A DNA stretch of 64,000 nt from CAZWCX01 sp964632945 (GTDB taxonomy: Bacteria; Planctomycetota; MHYJ01; WSZJ01; CAZWCX01): assembly GCA_964632945.1 (NCBI GenBank), contig CAZWCX010000020.1:9943-73942 (forward strand), written 5' to 3'. The notes beneath the pieces are model-generated. The model ran no database searches and had not been told where the DNA came from. It was given only the letters and a program-made list of their open reading frames with translations. Each line of letters starts with the position of its first letter. Position 1 is the first letter of the stretch. Shown piece after piece: positions 31,462-40,696 of this stretch. Both the position numbers and the translations under genes were made by a program.

Positions 31462-32505
31462 ATGTCGAGGAGTCGAGTGCCTCGGAAAATCGCGACGTTC
31501 GCGCTGTGGGTCGCGATCGTGGGGGGGGGCTGGGCTTCGGCGGAAGACCAACCGACCGGCCACGCGAAGCAAGACCGGGTCGGGCGGCTCGCCGCGGCCC
31601 GCACCTGGATGTACCAGATCCAGGGGCTGGACGAGCCCGGCGCCGTCCCCGCGCTCGAGCGTTCGGAGTACCCGCTCCTCGTGCTCGAGCCCGGCCACAA
31701 CCTCCGTGAGAGCCGCACCCCCACGACCGCCATGCTCCGCAAACTTCGAACCACCCCCGCGGGAAGGACGCGCCTCCTCCTCGCCTACATCGATGTCGGG
31801 CAGGCGGAAGACTATCGCGATTACTGGAAGAGCGACTGGCGAGCCCCCGGCAAAGGGAAGCCCGGCGAGCCCGACTTTCTGCTCACGGTCGATCCCGACG
31901 GCTGGAGCGGCAACTACCCGGTCGCCTACTGGCGCAGGCCCTGGCAGGATCTCTGGCTGGGCGATGCCGGCATGGTCGCCACGCTCGCCCGCCTCGGCTT
32001 TGACGGGGTGTACCTCGACTGGGTCGAGGCCTATGACGACGAACACGTCCGGGAAGCCGCAGAACGGGAGCGGGTCGATGCCCCGACGGCGATGATCGAC
32101 TTCATCCAGCGGATCCGCGAGGCCGGCCGAGCGGTAACGCCCGATTTCCTGGTCATCCCGCAGAATGCGCCGTATCTCCTCGACACCGATCCGGAGCGTT
32201 ACGCATCCGTCATCGACGCCCTGGCCGTGGAAGACACCTGGTTCCACGGCGCGGGGGATGCCGAGTGGGACGATCCGGAGGCGGGAGACCTCCGCGAGCG
32301 CCACGAGGATGAATGGAGCACGCGGAGCCGGCTGCGGCAGCTTCGGAAGTACCTAGACCGGGGCCTGCCGGTCTTCTCCGTCGACTACTGCATCGCCGAG
32401 GAGAACGCCGCCCGCGTCTACCGGGAGGCGCGCGAGGCGGGGCTGCGGCCGCTCGTCACCCGAGTCTCCCTCTCCCGGATGACGGTCACGCCTCCCGATC
32501 GGTAG
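31462..32505 (+). CDS. Secreted GH114/TM1410-like protein
   Basis: A 347-aa protein with a signal peptide ending near ASA-ED. The body fits the TM1410/MJ1477 TIM-barrel family related to endo-alpha-1,4-polygalactosaminidase: WMYQIQGL at the first strand, RLLLAYIDVGQAEDYR, a conserved YWK...W pair, GFDGVYLDWVEAYDD with probable catalytic acids, and a late VEDTWF. Such proteins probably cleave amino-sugar polymers of matrices or capsules. It follows the serine hydrolase by 60 bases, perhaps as one unit. Start ATG 31462 follows GAGGTGG. Confidence 0.85.
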   Translation: MSRSRVPRKIATFALWVAIVGGGWASAEDQPTGHAKQDRVGRLAAARTWMYQIQGLDEPGAVPALERSEYPLLVLEPGHNLRESRTPTTAMLRKLRTTPAGRTRLLLAYIDVGQAEDYRDYWKSDWRAPGKGKPGEPDFLLTVDPDGWSGNYPVAYWRRPWQDLWLGDAGMVATLARLGFDGVYLDWVEAYDDEHVREAAERERVDAPTAMIDFIQRIREAGRAVTPDFLVIPQNAPYLLDTDPERYASVIDALAVEDTWFHGAGDAEWDDPEAGDLRERHEDEWSTRSRLRQLRKYLDRGLPVFSVDYCIAEENAARVYREAREAGLRPLVTRVSLSRMTVTPPDR

Positions 32506-32694
32506 CGAGACCGCGGGAGAGCGCTCCTCCCGCCGCGGCCGGATCGGGCCGATGGCCACCCAGACGCCGCGCTCTCGTGGGCCGGCGGGAGGACAGGGCG
32601 TTCGGGTTTACGACCTCGATCCGCTGGTCCCGGACAACTTGCGTGCCCGTGACTCCTGCGCCGGGATCGCGGACGACCGGAATTCGATCCGCCC

Positions 32695-32724
32695 TTGACC
32701 ATGGCAGGCTGCGGCCGATACGCT
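32695..32724 (+). promoter_or_regulatory. Promoter upstream of the RING-like gene
   Basis: TTGACC, 18-base spacer, TACGCT. The same -10 and spacing occur upstream of creB. The predicted start is near 32731, leaving a leader of about 240 bases to the ATG at 32974. Confidence 0.55.
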
Positions 32725-32747
32725 GCTCGGAGCAGGCTGCGTGAGGC

Positions 32748-32937
32748 GTGGCGCTCCCGCATGAACGCGGCATCCTCGCTCGGGAACTCGACCCGGTGCG
32801 CCTCACGGTCGACGCCCGAAGCGAAGTCAGAGCCCTGGCCTTTCCGGAGGAGGCTCTGGAGCGCACCCAGAGTCGGGCGCCGGCGGTGTACGAGCACCGG
32901 ATGCGCGCAGGGGCGATCGGACGACCCAGGGGGCGTG
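32748..32937 (+). pseudogene. Possible decayed or short ORF in the RING-gene leader
   Basis: A GTG at 32748, some 17 bases after the predicted transcription start and after a GGAGCAGG, opens a frame with strongly G/C-biased third positions for about 60 codons (ALPHERGILARELDP, LTVDARSEVRALAFP, PAVYEHRMRAGAIG). The frame then runs into the RING-like gene in another phase and degenerates. I recognise no family. It could be a gene remnant or an upstream ORF; it may also be chance. Confidence 0.25.
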
Positions 32938-32973
32938 CGTGGACGGATGCGCGACCGCGCTCCAGGAGAAGGC

Positions 32974-33897
32974 ATGAACGACGGGAAGCCCGGAGAGGCC
33001 AAACCCCTCGTGCCACGCGAGGCCCCCGCCTGCCAGGTCTGCGGCGAACCGCTTCACGGACGCGCGGTGGTGGAGTGCTGCCAGTGCGGCACTCCGCACC
33101 ACCTGTCGTGCTGGCGGTTCAACAAGCGCTGTTCCATCTATGGCTGCGGGAGCCGAAGTTGCCGCCAGCCCGCCCCCTCGCCCGCCCTGAAGTCGGTCGG
33201 CCCGTTCGAAGTGAAGGTGAACCCAAGGTACCGGTCCTTCACTCCCCTGGACGCGATCTCCTTCACCACCGTGGTCGGGATCGCCGGGCTGATGATGCTC
33301 CTGGGCCTGCCGGTGGACGGCGTGGTGGGCCCGACCGCGCTCTTGCTGATCCCGGTGCTGATCGCCCTGCTCGCGGGGATCGATGAACGTCTTTCGGTCG
33401 ATCCGACCCGCGGGACGATCGACCGCTCCCTGCGGATCAGAGGGCGGACGGTATGGTCGGTTCCGGACTGGCTCCGGTTTTCCCGGGTGGTGGAACTCCA
33501 TGTTCACCGCTGGACCCTGGACGGCATACGGCCGACGCAGATGTGGCAGTTGCAGGCGCTCCTCGACGACGGGTCCCGCACGAAGATCCTGACCGACTCC
33601 CATCCGGGCGGGCAGGGGGAACCCGAACTTCCCCGCATCGCCGAACAACTGGCGGAGATGGTCGATTGCACGGTTCGGCGGTTCGACGGCGCGGAGCCGC
33701 CGGATCGCGCCGAACTCGACGAGGCGGTGACCGCCTGGCGCGATTCCCGGGCCCTCCCGGCCGCGCCGGAGGCCGCCGGGCCGGATGCTCCCGCCGGCAG
33801 CGGCACCCCCGTTCGCGAGATCGTCTCCCCGTCCGCGGACGGCGAGCCGACGACCGCGCGAGAGGGCGATTCCGGGACCGACGCCGAACGGCGCTGA
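32974..33897 (+). CDS. Membrane protein with N-terminal RING-like zinc finger
   Basis: A 307-aa protein. Residues about 18-60 match the prokaryotic RING family 1 pattern: CQVCGEPL, VVECCQCGTPHHLSCW, CSIYGC. That gives eight Cys/His ligands in cross-brace order. Two membrane helices follow (about 95-135; ISFTTVVGIAGLMMLLG, TALLLIPVLIALLAG). A PH-like cytoplasmic beta domain comes next (VDPTRGTIDRSLRIRG, VWSVPDWLRFSRVVELHVHR, WQLQALLDDGS), then a disordered acidic tail. ATG 32974 follows AGGAGA. Whether such bacterial RING domains act with ubiquitin-like partners or only bind proteins is open; none is encoded nearby. Confidence 0.85.
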   Translation: MNDGKPGEAKPLVPREAPACQVCGEPLHGRAVVECCQCGTPHHLSCWRFNKRCSIYGCGSRSCRQPAPSPALKSVGPFEVKVNPRYRSFTPLDAISFTTVVGIAGLMMLLGLPVDGVVGPTALLLIPVLIALLAGIDERLSVDPTRGTIDRSLRIRGRTVWSVPDWLRFSRVVELHVHRWTLDGIRPTQMWQLQALLDDGSRTKILTDSHPGGQGEPELPRIAEQLAEMVDCTVRRFDGAEPPDRAELDEAVTAWRDSRALPAAPEAAGPDAPAGSGTPVREIVSPSADGEPTTAREGDSGTDAERR

Positions 33898-33955
33898 GGC
33901 CGGGCCGGCGCGGGAGGCCGGTCCTTCCCGTCGCCGACCGGGCGAGCGGCGCTTC

Positions 33956-36900
33956 CTACCCCTTTCCCTTCTTCACCGAGATGCCGGCCTCCTTGAGCCG
34001 GTAGTAGAACGTGCTGCGCGCGAGGCCGAGTCGCTGCGCGGCCTTTTCCACGCTTCCGCCGGCTTCGTCGAGCACGGCCTTGTACACGTCCGCCACGATC
34101 TGGTCGAAGGTCTTGTCGCGGATCGAGACCATTCCCTTCATGTCGATGGCCGCGCTCGAGCCGCCCCGCCGGCGGCCGCCGCCGTCCGCTCCGACCCCCG
34201 CTCCGGCGGGTCGATAGTTCGCGATCTCGGGGCTGATGTCCTCGAGCGTGATCGCCTCGCCGGCGAAGGCGAGTGCCCGCTTCACCTCATTTTCCAATTG
34301 CCGGATGTTCCCCGGCCACTCGAAGTCGACGATCCGCCGCATGGCGTCGCGCGCGACTTCCTTTTTCGGCGTGCCGCTCTCCGCGGCGTACTTCTCCAGG
34401 AAGTGCTCGATCAGCAGCGGCAGGTCGTCCCGGCGCTCCCGCAGCGGCGGCAGCCGCAGCGTGAAGACGTTCAGGCGGTAGTAGAGGTCCTCGCGGAACG
34501 TCCCCTCCTCCACCATCTTCTTCAGGTCCCGGTGGGTCGCGGCGATGATGCGGACGTCCACCTTGATCGACTTCTTTCCGCCGACCGGACGGATCTCGCC
34601 CTCCTGGAGCACGCGCAGGAGCTTCTTCTGCATCTCCAGGCCCATCTCGCCGATCTCGTCGAGGAAGAGGGTGCCGCCGTTGGCGAATGCGAACAACCCC
34701 TCCTTGTCTTTGTCCGCGCCGGTGAACGAGCCCTTGACGTGGCCGAAGAGCTCGCTTTCGAGCAGCGATTCCGGCAGCGCGCCGCAGTTTTCCGCGACGA
34801 ACGGCTTGTCCTTGCGGGGGCCGTTGAAGTGGATCGCCTTGGCGACCAGTTCCTTTCCGGTGCCGCTTTCGCCGTGGATGATCACGGGGAAGTGGGTCTC
34901 GGTGATCTTGTCGAGGACCTTGAACAGTTCCTGCATCGCCTTGGAGCGGCCGACGATGTTGCCGTAGGAGTACTTCGTGCGCAGCTGCTCCAGGCTGGTG
35001 GTGAGCGTGCGCTTGAGGAAGTCGGCCTCCTCCTTCTGGCGCGCGTACAGGCGCGAGTTTTCGATCGGGGCGGCGATCTTGTCGGCGAACTGGGCGAGCA
35101 GCTCCCGGTCCTCCTCGGTGAAGCGCTTGTTCCCGGCCAGATTATCCATGTAGACGACGCCGATGGTCTCGCCTTCGAGGTGGATCGGCACCGACAGGAT
35201 CGAGCGGATCTGCAGGTCCATGATCGAGTCCTGGCCGCGGAACTGGCTTTCGGCCAGCGCGTCGGTGACGACCGCGGGCTCGCCGGTGCGCGCGACCTGC
35301 TCGACGATGGTGCTCGAGAACTCGAACTGCGGAGAGCGGATCTCCTCGTCGTTGAAGTTGAGCGCAGTGACGGGTTTCAGCTTGCCGTCGACGCCGCGCA
35401 GCATGATGAAGCCGCGCTCGGCGCGAGTGACCTGGAGCATCATGCGCATGGTCAGTTCGAGGACCTTGTCGAGGTCGAGGCCGGCGTTGATGACCTTCAT
35501 GAGCATGCCGAGGACGGTGATGCCGTCGCGGGAGACGACGAGCTGGTCGAGGTCGGCGTCCTGGGCGACCTTGCGCTGGACTTCGCGTTCGCTCTCGACG
35601 CCGGCCTCGAAGGTGAAGACGCAGTTGCGGCCGTTGCGTTTGGCGTTGTAGACCGCCTCGTTCAGGCGTTCGCGTGTGGAAGTCAACGTCTGCGCGTCGG
35701 TCGGGCAGGTCAGGACGCCGACGCTGACGGTGACGTTGACGTCGCGGCCCGCGGCCTGGAAGGGCCAGGTGGCGATTTCGGTGCGCAGGCGGTTGGCCAG
35801 ACGGACGGCCTCCACGCGTTCGGTCTCGGGCAGGACGACATCGAACTCGTCGCCTGCGCCGCGGCCGAGGACGTCGACGTTGCGGATCCCCTTGCGCAGG
35901 ATGCCGCAGACCTCGCGCAGGATGTCGTTGCCCGCTTCGGCGCCGTGGAAGTCGTTGATCACCTGGAAGCGGTCCAGGTCGACGCGCAGGATCGAGACCA
36001 GGCGGCTGTAGCGCCGGCAGCGGTCGAGTTCGCGCTCGAGGATGCCGTCCACGTAGGCCGGAACGAAGGCGCCGCTCACGCGGTCGAAGACCATCTGCTG
36101 GTGCAGTCGCGCGTTGTCGAGGGCGACCGCGGCGTGGTCGGTCATGACCAGGAGGAGCGCGGCCTCGCGCTCGGCGAAGGCCTTTTCGGTGAACAGGCTG
36201 TCGAGGTAGAGCGCCCCGGCGATCGCCCCGCGCATGCGGATCGGGACGCAGATGATCGAGCGCACGCGCAGTCCGGCGACGTCGCCGAGCGGAGCGAGGC
36301 GCTTGTCGGTCTGGGCGTTCGGCGTGAGCAGGATCTCGCCGGTCTCGATCACACGTTCGGCGATCCCCTTGGAGATCTTGGTCGCCGGATCGTCGATGTC
36401 GCGACTGCCCAGGTTGCGCGAGACCTCGAACTGGAGGCGCCCGCCGGTGGCGCCGCCGGCGCCCCGCAGAATGAGGAAGCCGCGGTCGGCCCCGGTGATC
36501 TCGATCGCGGTGTCGATGATGTACTCGAGGACCTTGCGCGGATCCTGTTCCGCGCCGATCCGGCGGCCGACCTCGACCAGGCGCACGAGCTGCGAGAAGT
36601 CCTTCCCCACCGGCGAACCGGCGTGGTCGCGGACCAGGTTGGCGAACCAGCGGTCGGCCCCGGCGGAGGTGAAGTCGGCGGCGAGCGTGGTGGTCTCGTC
36701 CTTGCGCGACTGCACCTCGGTGTCGATTTTGGCCGCGAGTTCGACGGCCGCCTTGCGCCGGGGGTCGCGGGCGTACGCCTCGCGGTACTCTTCGGGCAGT
36801 TTGGCGGCGACCTGGGCAAAGACCTTGCGCACCTCCTCCGCGTGGAAGCCCGCCTTGAGCGGGTGGTTGCGCTTGCGCAGGACCTCGGCGAGCCCGGTGT

Positions 36901-39900
36901 GCGCCTGCCAGAGGAATTCCGGGTTTTTCACCGACTGGGCGAGTTCGCGCGCGCGATCGAGCGACTCGCGGGCGTCTTCCAGCGTCTCCGGGTCGCGGGA
37001 TCGGCGGACCAGGACCATTCCCTGGACCAGGTAGGCGCGCGCGAGCAGGGCGCGCATGCCGATCTTGCTGGCGAGCTCCACCGCCTGCCGGGCGCTTTCC
37101 AGTGCAAGGTCGAATTCCTCGCGCGCGAGATGGACGAAGGCGCGCTCGGACAGGTGATACGCGCGCTCGTCGCGGGCCCGCGCCTCCGCGGGGACCTTGT
37201 CGGCGGCCTCCAGGTTGACGAGCGCGGCGTCCGCGTTCCCCATGCGGCGGTCGACCGTCGCCATGCAGCCGAGGTAGCGCGCCTGGTGCGACCGCATGCC
37301 CCGGCTTTGCGAAATCGTCAGCGCGCGCTCGGCCACCGCGCGGGCGCTCGCGGAGTCCCCCATCGTCAGGTAGAGCCGGCACAGGTAGTGCGAGACGTCG
37401 AGGATGCCGTCCATGATCCCGCCTTCCTCGAAGATCTCGAGGCTGCGGGCGAGGCAGTCCTTGGACTCGCCGTAGTCCCCCTGGGAGTAGTGCAGGATAC
37501 CCGTGGCGCCCAGACAGGAACCGAGCAGCCAGCGGTCGGAGACTTCCATGGCGATCTGGGCCGCGCGCTTCAGGCACGGCATGGCCTGGTCGTATTCGGC
37601 GCGCAGGACCTGGATGAGGCCGACGCCCGCGAGGGCGTGGCCGACCCCGCCCTTGTCCCGGATCTCCTCGGCGATGCGCAGGGCCTTTTCATAATGGCGC
37701 ATCCCCTCGTCGAGGTCCCCCTTGCCCATCGCGATGCCGGCGAAATTGGCGTGCGCGTTGGCCATGCGGCGCTTGTCGCCGATCTCGACGGCGGTGGACA
37801 TCTGCCGCTCGACGAATCGGGCCGCCTCGTCGTATTCGCCGCGCGCGCGGTGGATGACCCCCATGTTGCCGTAGGCGCGCGCCAGTTCGTCCTTGTTTCC
37901 CGCCTCTTCGGCGGTCTTGATCCCCTTCTGGAAGAAGCGGATCGCCTCCTCGTACTGCGCCCACATCCGATAGAAGAGCCCGACGTTGCCGAGGGCGCGG
38001 CAGAGCAGGTTCTTGTCCCCGATCCCTTCGGCGATGCCGATCGAGACGTTCGCGTAGCGGAGCGCCTTGTCGTACTCGGTGCGGGCGTAGAAGATCTCCC
38101 CGAGCGTGCTGTAGACCACGCCGAGGCCGCGCCGGTCGCCGGCGTTGGTGAAGATCTCCTTCGCGCGCGCGACGTGGTCGGAGAAGCGGTCGTTGTCCCC
38201 CTTGATCTGGTAGATGTGCGCCATGTGCGCGTGGACCTGGCCGCGCCGGGGGTCCCCCTCCGGGAGTCGCTGAACGGCGACCTCGAACTTGGCGAGCGCG
38301 TCGTCGAAGCGACCGACCACCCGGTAGATTTCGCCCGCGAGCGCCGCGACCTCGGCCACCTTTTCGCCCGGCAGTCCGTCGATGCCGAGCAGCCCGTTGA
38401 AGAGCGCCAGGGCCTGGTCGTTGGCGTAGAGGCGCATCAGTTCGCGGCCCGCCTCGAGGCCGTACTTGATCCCGCGCTCGGGCTCGCCCGCGCGCAGGAA
38501 GTGGCGCGCCAGTTCCTCGACGTGGCTGCGCGACGCGCTCGACTCGCGCTCGAGATACTCGCCCATGCGCCGGTGCAGGCGCCGGCGGGCGTCCTCCCCG
38601 AGCTGGCCGTACACCACCTTCTGAATGGTGGCGTGCGCCGGCCGATGCAGCCCCTTGGCCGAGCGAGCGGACCCGGAGCCGCCGTCCGTCTCCTCGCGTT
38701 GCACGAACCCCTTGCGCTCGAGCGCACGCAGGCACTCCCCGAGCGCAGGGCTCTTCACGTCCGCGACCGCCCCGATCAGGTCGGCGTCCGCCGGCCGCTC
38801 GATCGCCGCGAGCGCGTGCAGCACCGCCGCCTCGTCGCCCGTCAGCCCGGACAGACGCCGGTGCACCACCTCCTCGATCGTGCGCGGAATCTCGAGCTGA
38901 CCCTTGTCGACCGCCCCCATCTCCCAGCGGCCGCGCTCATGCGCGACCACCCCCTTCTCCACCAGCGTCATCATGACTTCCTGGACGAAGAACGGGTTGC
39001 CGCCGGTCTCGGCCGTGATGCGATCGGCGAACGCGTCCAGCCCCTTCACCTCGCCGAACATCCCCCCCACCAGCTCCCGCACCCCGTCCACGCCGAAGCG
39101 CGCCAGTCGAATCATCTGCACCGGGCATTCGGCCTCCATCTCGCGCAGGACCGCCGCCAGCGGCCCCTCCTCCTCGAGACGGCTCGTGCCGATGAGATGC
39201 AGCCGGGGCAGCGACTCCAAACCCTCGTCGCCCGCCGCCAGGCGCGCGCGCTTGAGCTGCAGGTTCGCGGCCAGGTACCGCATCACCTCCAGCGTCCCCT
39301 GGTCGGCCAGGTGAAGATCGTTCAAGCACACGACGAGTGGACGATCGCGCGCGACGTCGAGCAGAAACGACGCGAGATTGTCGATCAGGCGCAGGTGCTC
39401 CTCGCGCGGCTCCAACTTCGCGGACGGTTTCAACCGCTGCTCGGCCGCCAGTTCGGGCAGAAGCTTCACCAGCTCCGGACCGAACCGGGAGAGACGGTCC
39501 TTTCCCGGCCCCAGTCGGATCACCTGCTTCAGCACCTCCACGAACGGCCCGTAAGCGCGCGCCGTCCGCTCGTACCCGGTCCCCTCGGCGAACGCGATCC
39601 CCTGCAACTGGCAGTGGATGCGGAACTCGCGCAAGAGCCGCGATTTCCCGATCCCCGCCTCGCCCGCGATCAGCGTGAACGCCGGCAGGTTGATGTGCTT
39701 CTTCGCCGCCACGTCCTCGAGGCCGGTCTTGAGCAATGAGAATTCCTTCTCACGCCCTACGAATTTCGCCGACAGCACATAGCCGCGTTTCGTCTCCCGC
39801 GTCTCGACCTCGAACTCGCGCCCGGCGATCCGGCTGATCGCCAGGATCACGTCCGCCGCGCGCTCGAACCGGTCCTTCGGGTCCTTGGCCATCAATCGCA

Positions 39901-40696
39901 GGATGATCTGCTCGAATCCCGCGCTGATGCGTGGATTCACTGCGCTCGGCGGCGGCGGCGCATCCTCGAGGTGCTTCTTGAGGATCAGCAGCGACGTGCC
40001 CGCGTCGAACGGGACCTGGCCGCTGGCGACGTGGTAGAGCGTGACGCCGAGCGAGTAGAGATCCGCGCGCGCATCCGCGCGGTCGCCCCGCGCCACTTCG
40101 GGAGCGATGTAGTGGACCGAGCCTTTGACCTTGTTGCGGCCACGATCCGCCGTAAAATTCCCCGCCAGGCCGAAGTCGAGCAGCTTGATCGTGTTGTAGG
40201 CGAATGGTGAGGCCAGGATGGTGAGGAGATCGTCCTTGCCGATGTCGTACGCGGCGCGCGCGGCCTCCTCGTTCGTGACCATGATGTTCGTGGGCTTGAG
40301 GTCGTGATGGACCAGGCCGCGCGAGTGAATGTACTCCAGCACCCGACAGATCTGGGTCACCAGCGCGTACAACTGATTCGGGGCGAGCCCCCGGGTCGCC
40401 TCGAAGAAATTGCAGCCGTTGACGAATTCCTGCGTGAAGAAGTACGTGTCCGACGTCTCGACCACCCCCATGTCATAGACCTCGGCCAGGTGGGGATGGG
40501 TCAGGCGGGTCAGGTTCTCGAACTCCGCCTTCAGGTGGCGGGCGGAGTCCTCATCGACCAGACCGGGACGGAGCCGCTTGAGCGCCATCAACCGTCCGTC
40601 CCGGACCTGGTCCTCGACGAGGTAGACGTTCGCCATCCCGCCATCGCCGAGGTGGCGCAAGACCCGGTAGCGGTGATGGAGGACTTCGGGGGCCAT
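33956..40696 (-). CDS. Giant Ser/Thr kinase - ATPase - TPR - GAF - GGDEF - GAF - sigma-54 activator
   Basis: A 2246-aa protein. (1) Hanks kinase at 10-290: Lys40, HHD in place of HRD with Asp132, DFG Asp174, APE. (2) AAA/STAND-type ATPase at about 310-720 with Walker A GEAGIGKS (345-352). (3) TPR array at about 740-1200. (4) GAF at about 1280-1430. (5) GGDEF-like domain whose loop reads AGDEF, with an I-site RNVD five residues before it. (6) Second GAF at about 1650-1800. (7) Sigma-54 AAA+ from about 1890: Walker A GESGTGKE, contact loop GSFTGA in place of GAFTGA, TLFLDEIGEM. (8) Fis-type helix-turn-helix (AAQRLGLARSTFYYRL). It should couple several inputs directly to sigma-54 transcription. 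No membrane segment is visible. Its own promoter lies at 40793-40822, and CAGGAA precedes the ATG. Confidence 0.93.
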   Translation of the reverse strand: MAPEVLHHRYRVLRHLGDGGMANVYLVEDQVRDGRLMALKRLRPGLVDEDSARHLKAEFENLTRLTHPHLAEVYDMGVVETSDTYFFTQEFVNGCNFFEATRGLAPNQLYALVTQICRVLEYIHSRGLVHHDLKPTNIMVTNEEAARAAYDIGKDDLLTILASPFAYNTIKLLDFGLAGNFTADRGRNKVKGSVHYIAPEVARGDRADARADLYSLGVTLYHVASGQVPFDAGTSLLILKKHLEDAPPPPSAVNPRISAGFEQIILRLMAKDPKDRFERAADVILAISRIAGREFEVETRETKRGYVLSAKFVGREKEFSLLKTGLEDVAAKKHINLPAFTLIAGEAGIGKSRLLREFRIHCQLQGIAFAEGTGYERTARAYGPFVEVLKQVIRLGPGKDRLSRFGPELVKLLPELAAEQRLKPSAKLEPREEHLRLIDNLASFLLDVARDRPLVVCLNDLHLADQGTLEVMRYLAANLQLKRARLAAGDEGLESLPRLHLIGTSRLEEEGPLAAVLREMEAECPVQMIRLARFGVDGVRELVGGMFGEVKGLDAFADRITAETGGNPFFVQEVMMTLVEKGVVAHERGRWEMGAVDKGQLEIPRTIEEVVHRRLSGLTGDEAAVLHALAAIERPADADLIGAVADVKSPALGECLRALERKGFVQREETDGGSGSARSAKGLHRPAHATIQKVVYGQLGEDARRRLHRRMGEYLERESSASRSHVEELARHFLRAGEPERGIKYGLEAGRELMRLYANDQALALFNGLLGIDGLPGEKVAEVAALAGEIYRVVGRFDDALAKFEVAVQRLPEGDPRRGQVHAHMAHIYQIKGDNDRFSDHVARAKEIFTNAGDRRGLGVVYSTLGEIFYARTEYDKALRYANVSIGIAEGIGDKNLLCRALGNVGLFYRMWAQYEEAIRFFQKGIKTAEEAGNKDELARAYGNMGVIHRARGEYDEAARFVERQMSTAVEIGDKRRMANAHANFAGIAMGKGDLDEGMRHYEKALRIAEEIRDKGGVGHALAGVGLIQVLRAEYDQAMPCLKRAAQIAMEVSDRWLLGSCLGATGILHYSQGDYGESKDCLARSLEIFEEGGIMDGILDVSHYLCRLYLTMGDSASARAVAERALTISQSRGMRSHQARYLGCMATVDRRMGNADAALVNLEAADKVPAEARARDERAYHLSERAFVHLAREEFDLALESARQAVELASKIGMRALLARAYLVQGMVLVRRSRDPETLEDARESLDRARELAQSVKNPEFLWQAHTGLAEVLRKRNHPLKAGFHAEEVRKVFAQVAAKLPEEYREAYARDPRRKAAVELAAKIDTEVQSRKDETTTLAADFTSAGADRWFANLVRDHAGSPVGKDFSQLVRLVEVGRRIGAEQDPRKVLEYIIDTAIEITGADRGFLILRGAGGATGGRLQFEVSRNLGSRDIDDPATKISKGIAERVIETGEILLTPNAQTDKRLAPLGDVAGLRVRSIICVPIRMRGAIAGALYLDSLFTEKAFAEREAALLLVMTDHAAVALDNARLHQQMVFDRVSGAFVPAYVDGILERELDRCRRYSRLVSILRVDLDRFQVINDFHGAEAGNDILREVCGILRKGIRNVDVLGRGAGDEFDVVLPETERVEAVRLANRLRTEIATWPFQAAGRDVNVTVSVGVLTCPTDAQTLTSTRERLNEAVYNAKRNGRNCVFTFEAGVESEREVQRKVAQDADLDQLVVSRDGITVLGMLMKVINAGLDLDKVLELTMRMMLQVTRAERGFIMLRGVDGKLKPVTALNFNDEEIRSPQFEFSSTIVEQVARTGEPAVVTDALAESQFRGQDSIMDLQIRSILSVPIHLEGETIGVVYMDNLAGNKRFTEEDRELLAQFADKIAAPIENSRLYARQKEEADFLKRTLTTSLEQLRTKYSYGNIVGRSKAMQELFKVLDKITETHFPVIIHGESGTGKELVAKAIHFNGPRKDKPFVAENCGALPESLLESELFGHVKGSFTGADKDKEGLFAFANGGTLFLDEIGEMGLEMQKKLLRVLQEGEIRPVGGKKSIKVDVRIIAATHRDLKKMVEEGTFREDLYYRLNVFTLRLPPLRERRDDLPLLIEHFLEKYAAESGTPKKEVARDAMRRIVDFEWPGNIRQLENEVKRALAFAGEAITLEDISPEIANYRPAGAGVGADGGGRRRGGSSAAIDMKGMVSIRDKTFDQIVADVYKAVLDEAGGSVEKAAQRLGLARSTFYYRLKEAGISVKKGKG

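Larger units (their letters stand above)
32506..32973. other. Intergenic region upstream of the RING-like gene
   Basis: 468 bases. It holds a promoter at 32695-32724 and, from 32748, a stretch with coding-like codon use on the plus strand, listed separately. No RNA gene was recognised. Confidence 0.45.

Noticed and set aside
28906..32304. N-terminal extension of the permease frame to about 1400 codons on the minus strand
   Set aside because: The extension lies antisense to the serine hydrolase and GH114-like genes, which have signal peptides and motifs. The permease has a strong ribosome site and GTG at 28905.
32630..32700. tRNA-like look of a stretch with ATTCGATCC
   Set aside because: The arms do not pair into a cloverleaf on either strand and no anticodon stem can be drawn.
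33785..39739. A 1984-codon open frame on the plus strand opposite the giant regulator gene
   Set aside because: It mirrors the codon phase of the real gene in very GC-rich DNA, has no domain, no ribosome site and a composition typical of antisense frames (Leu/Val/Asp/Gly/Arg/Ala shadow). The minus-strand protein has many clear domains.
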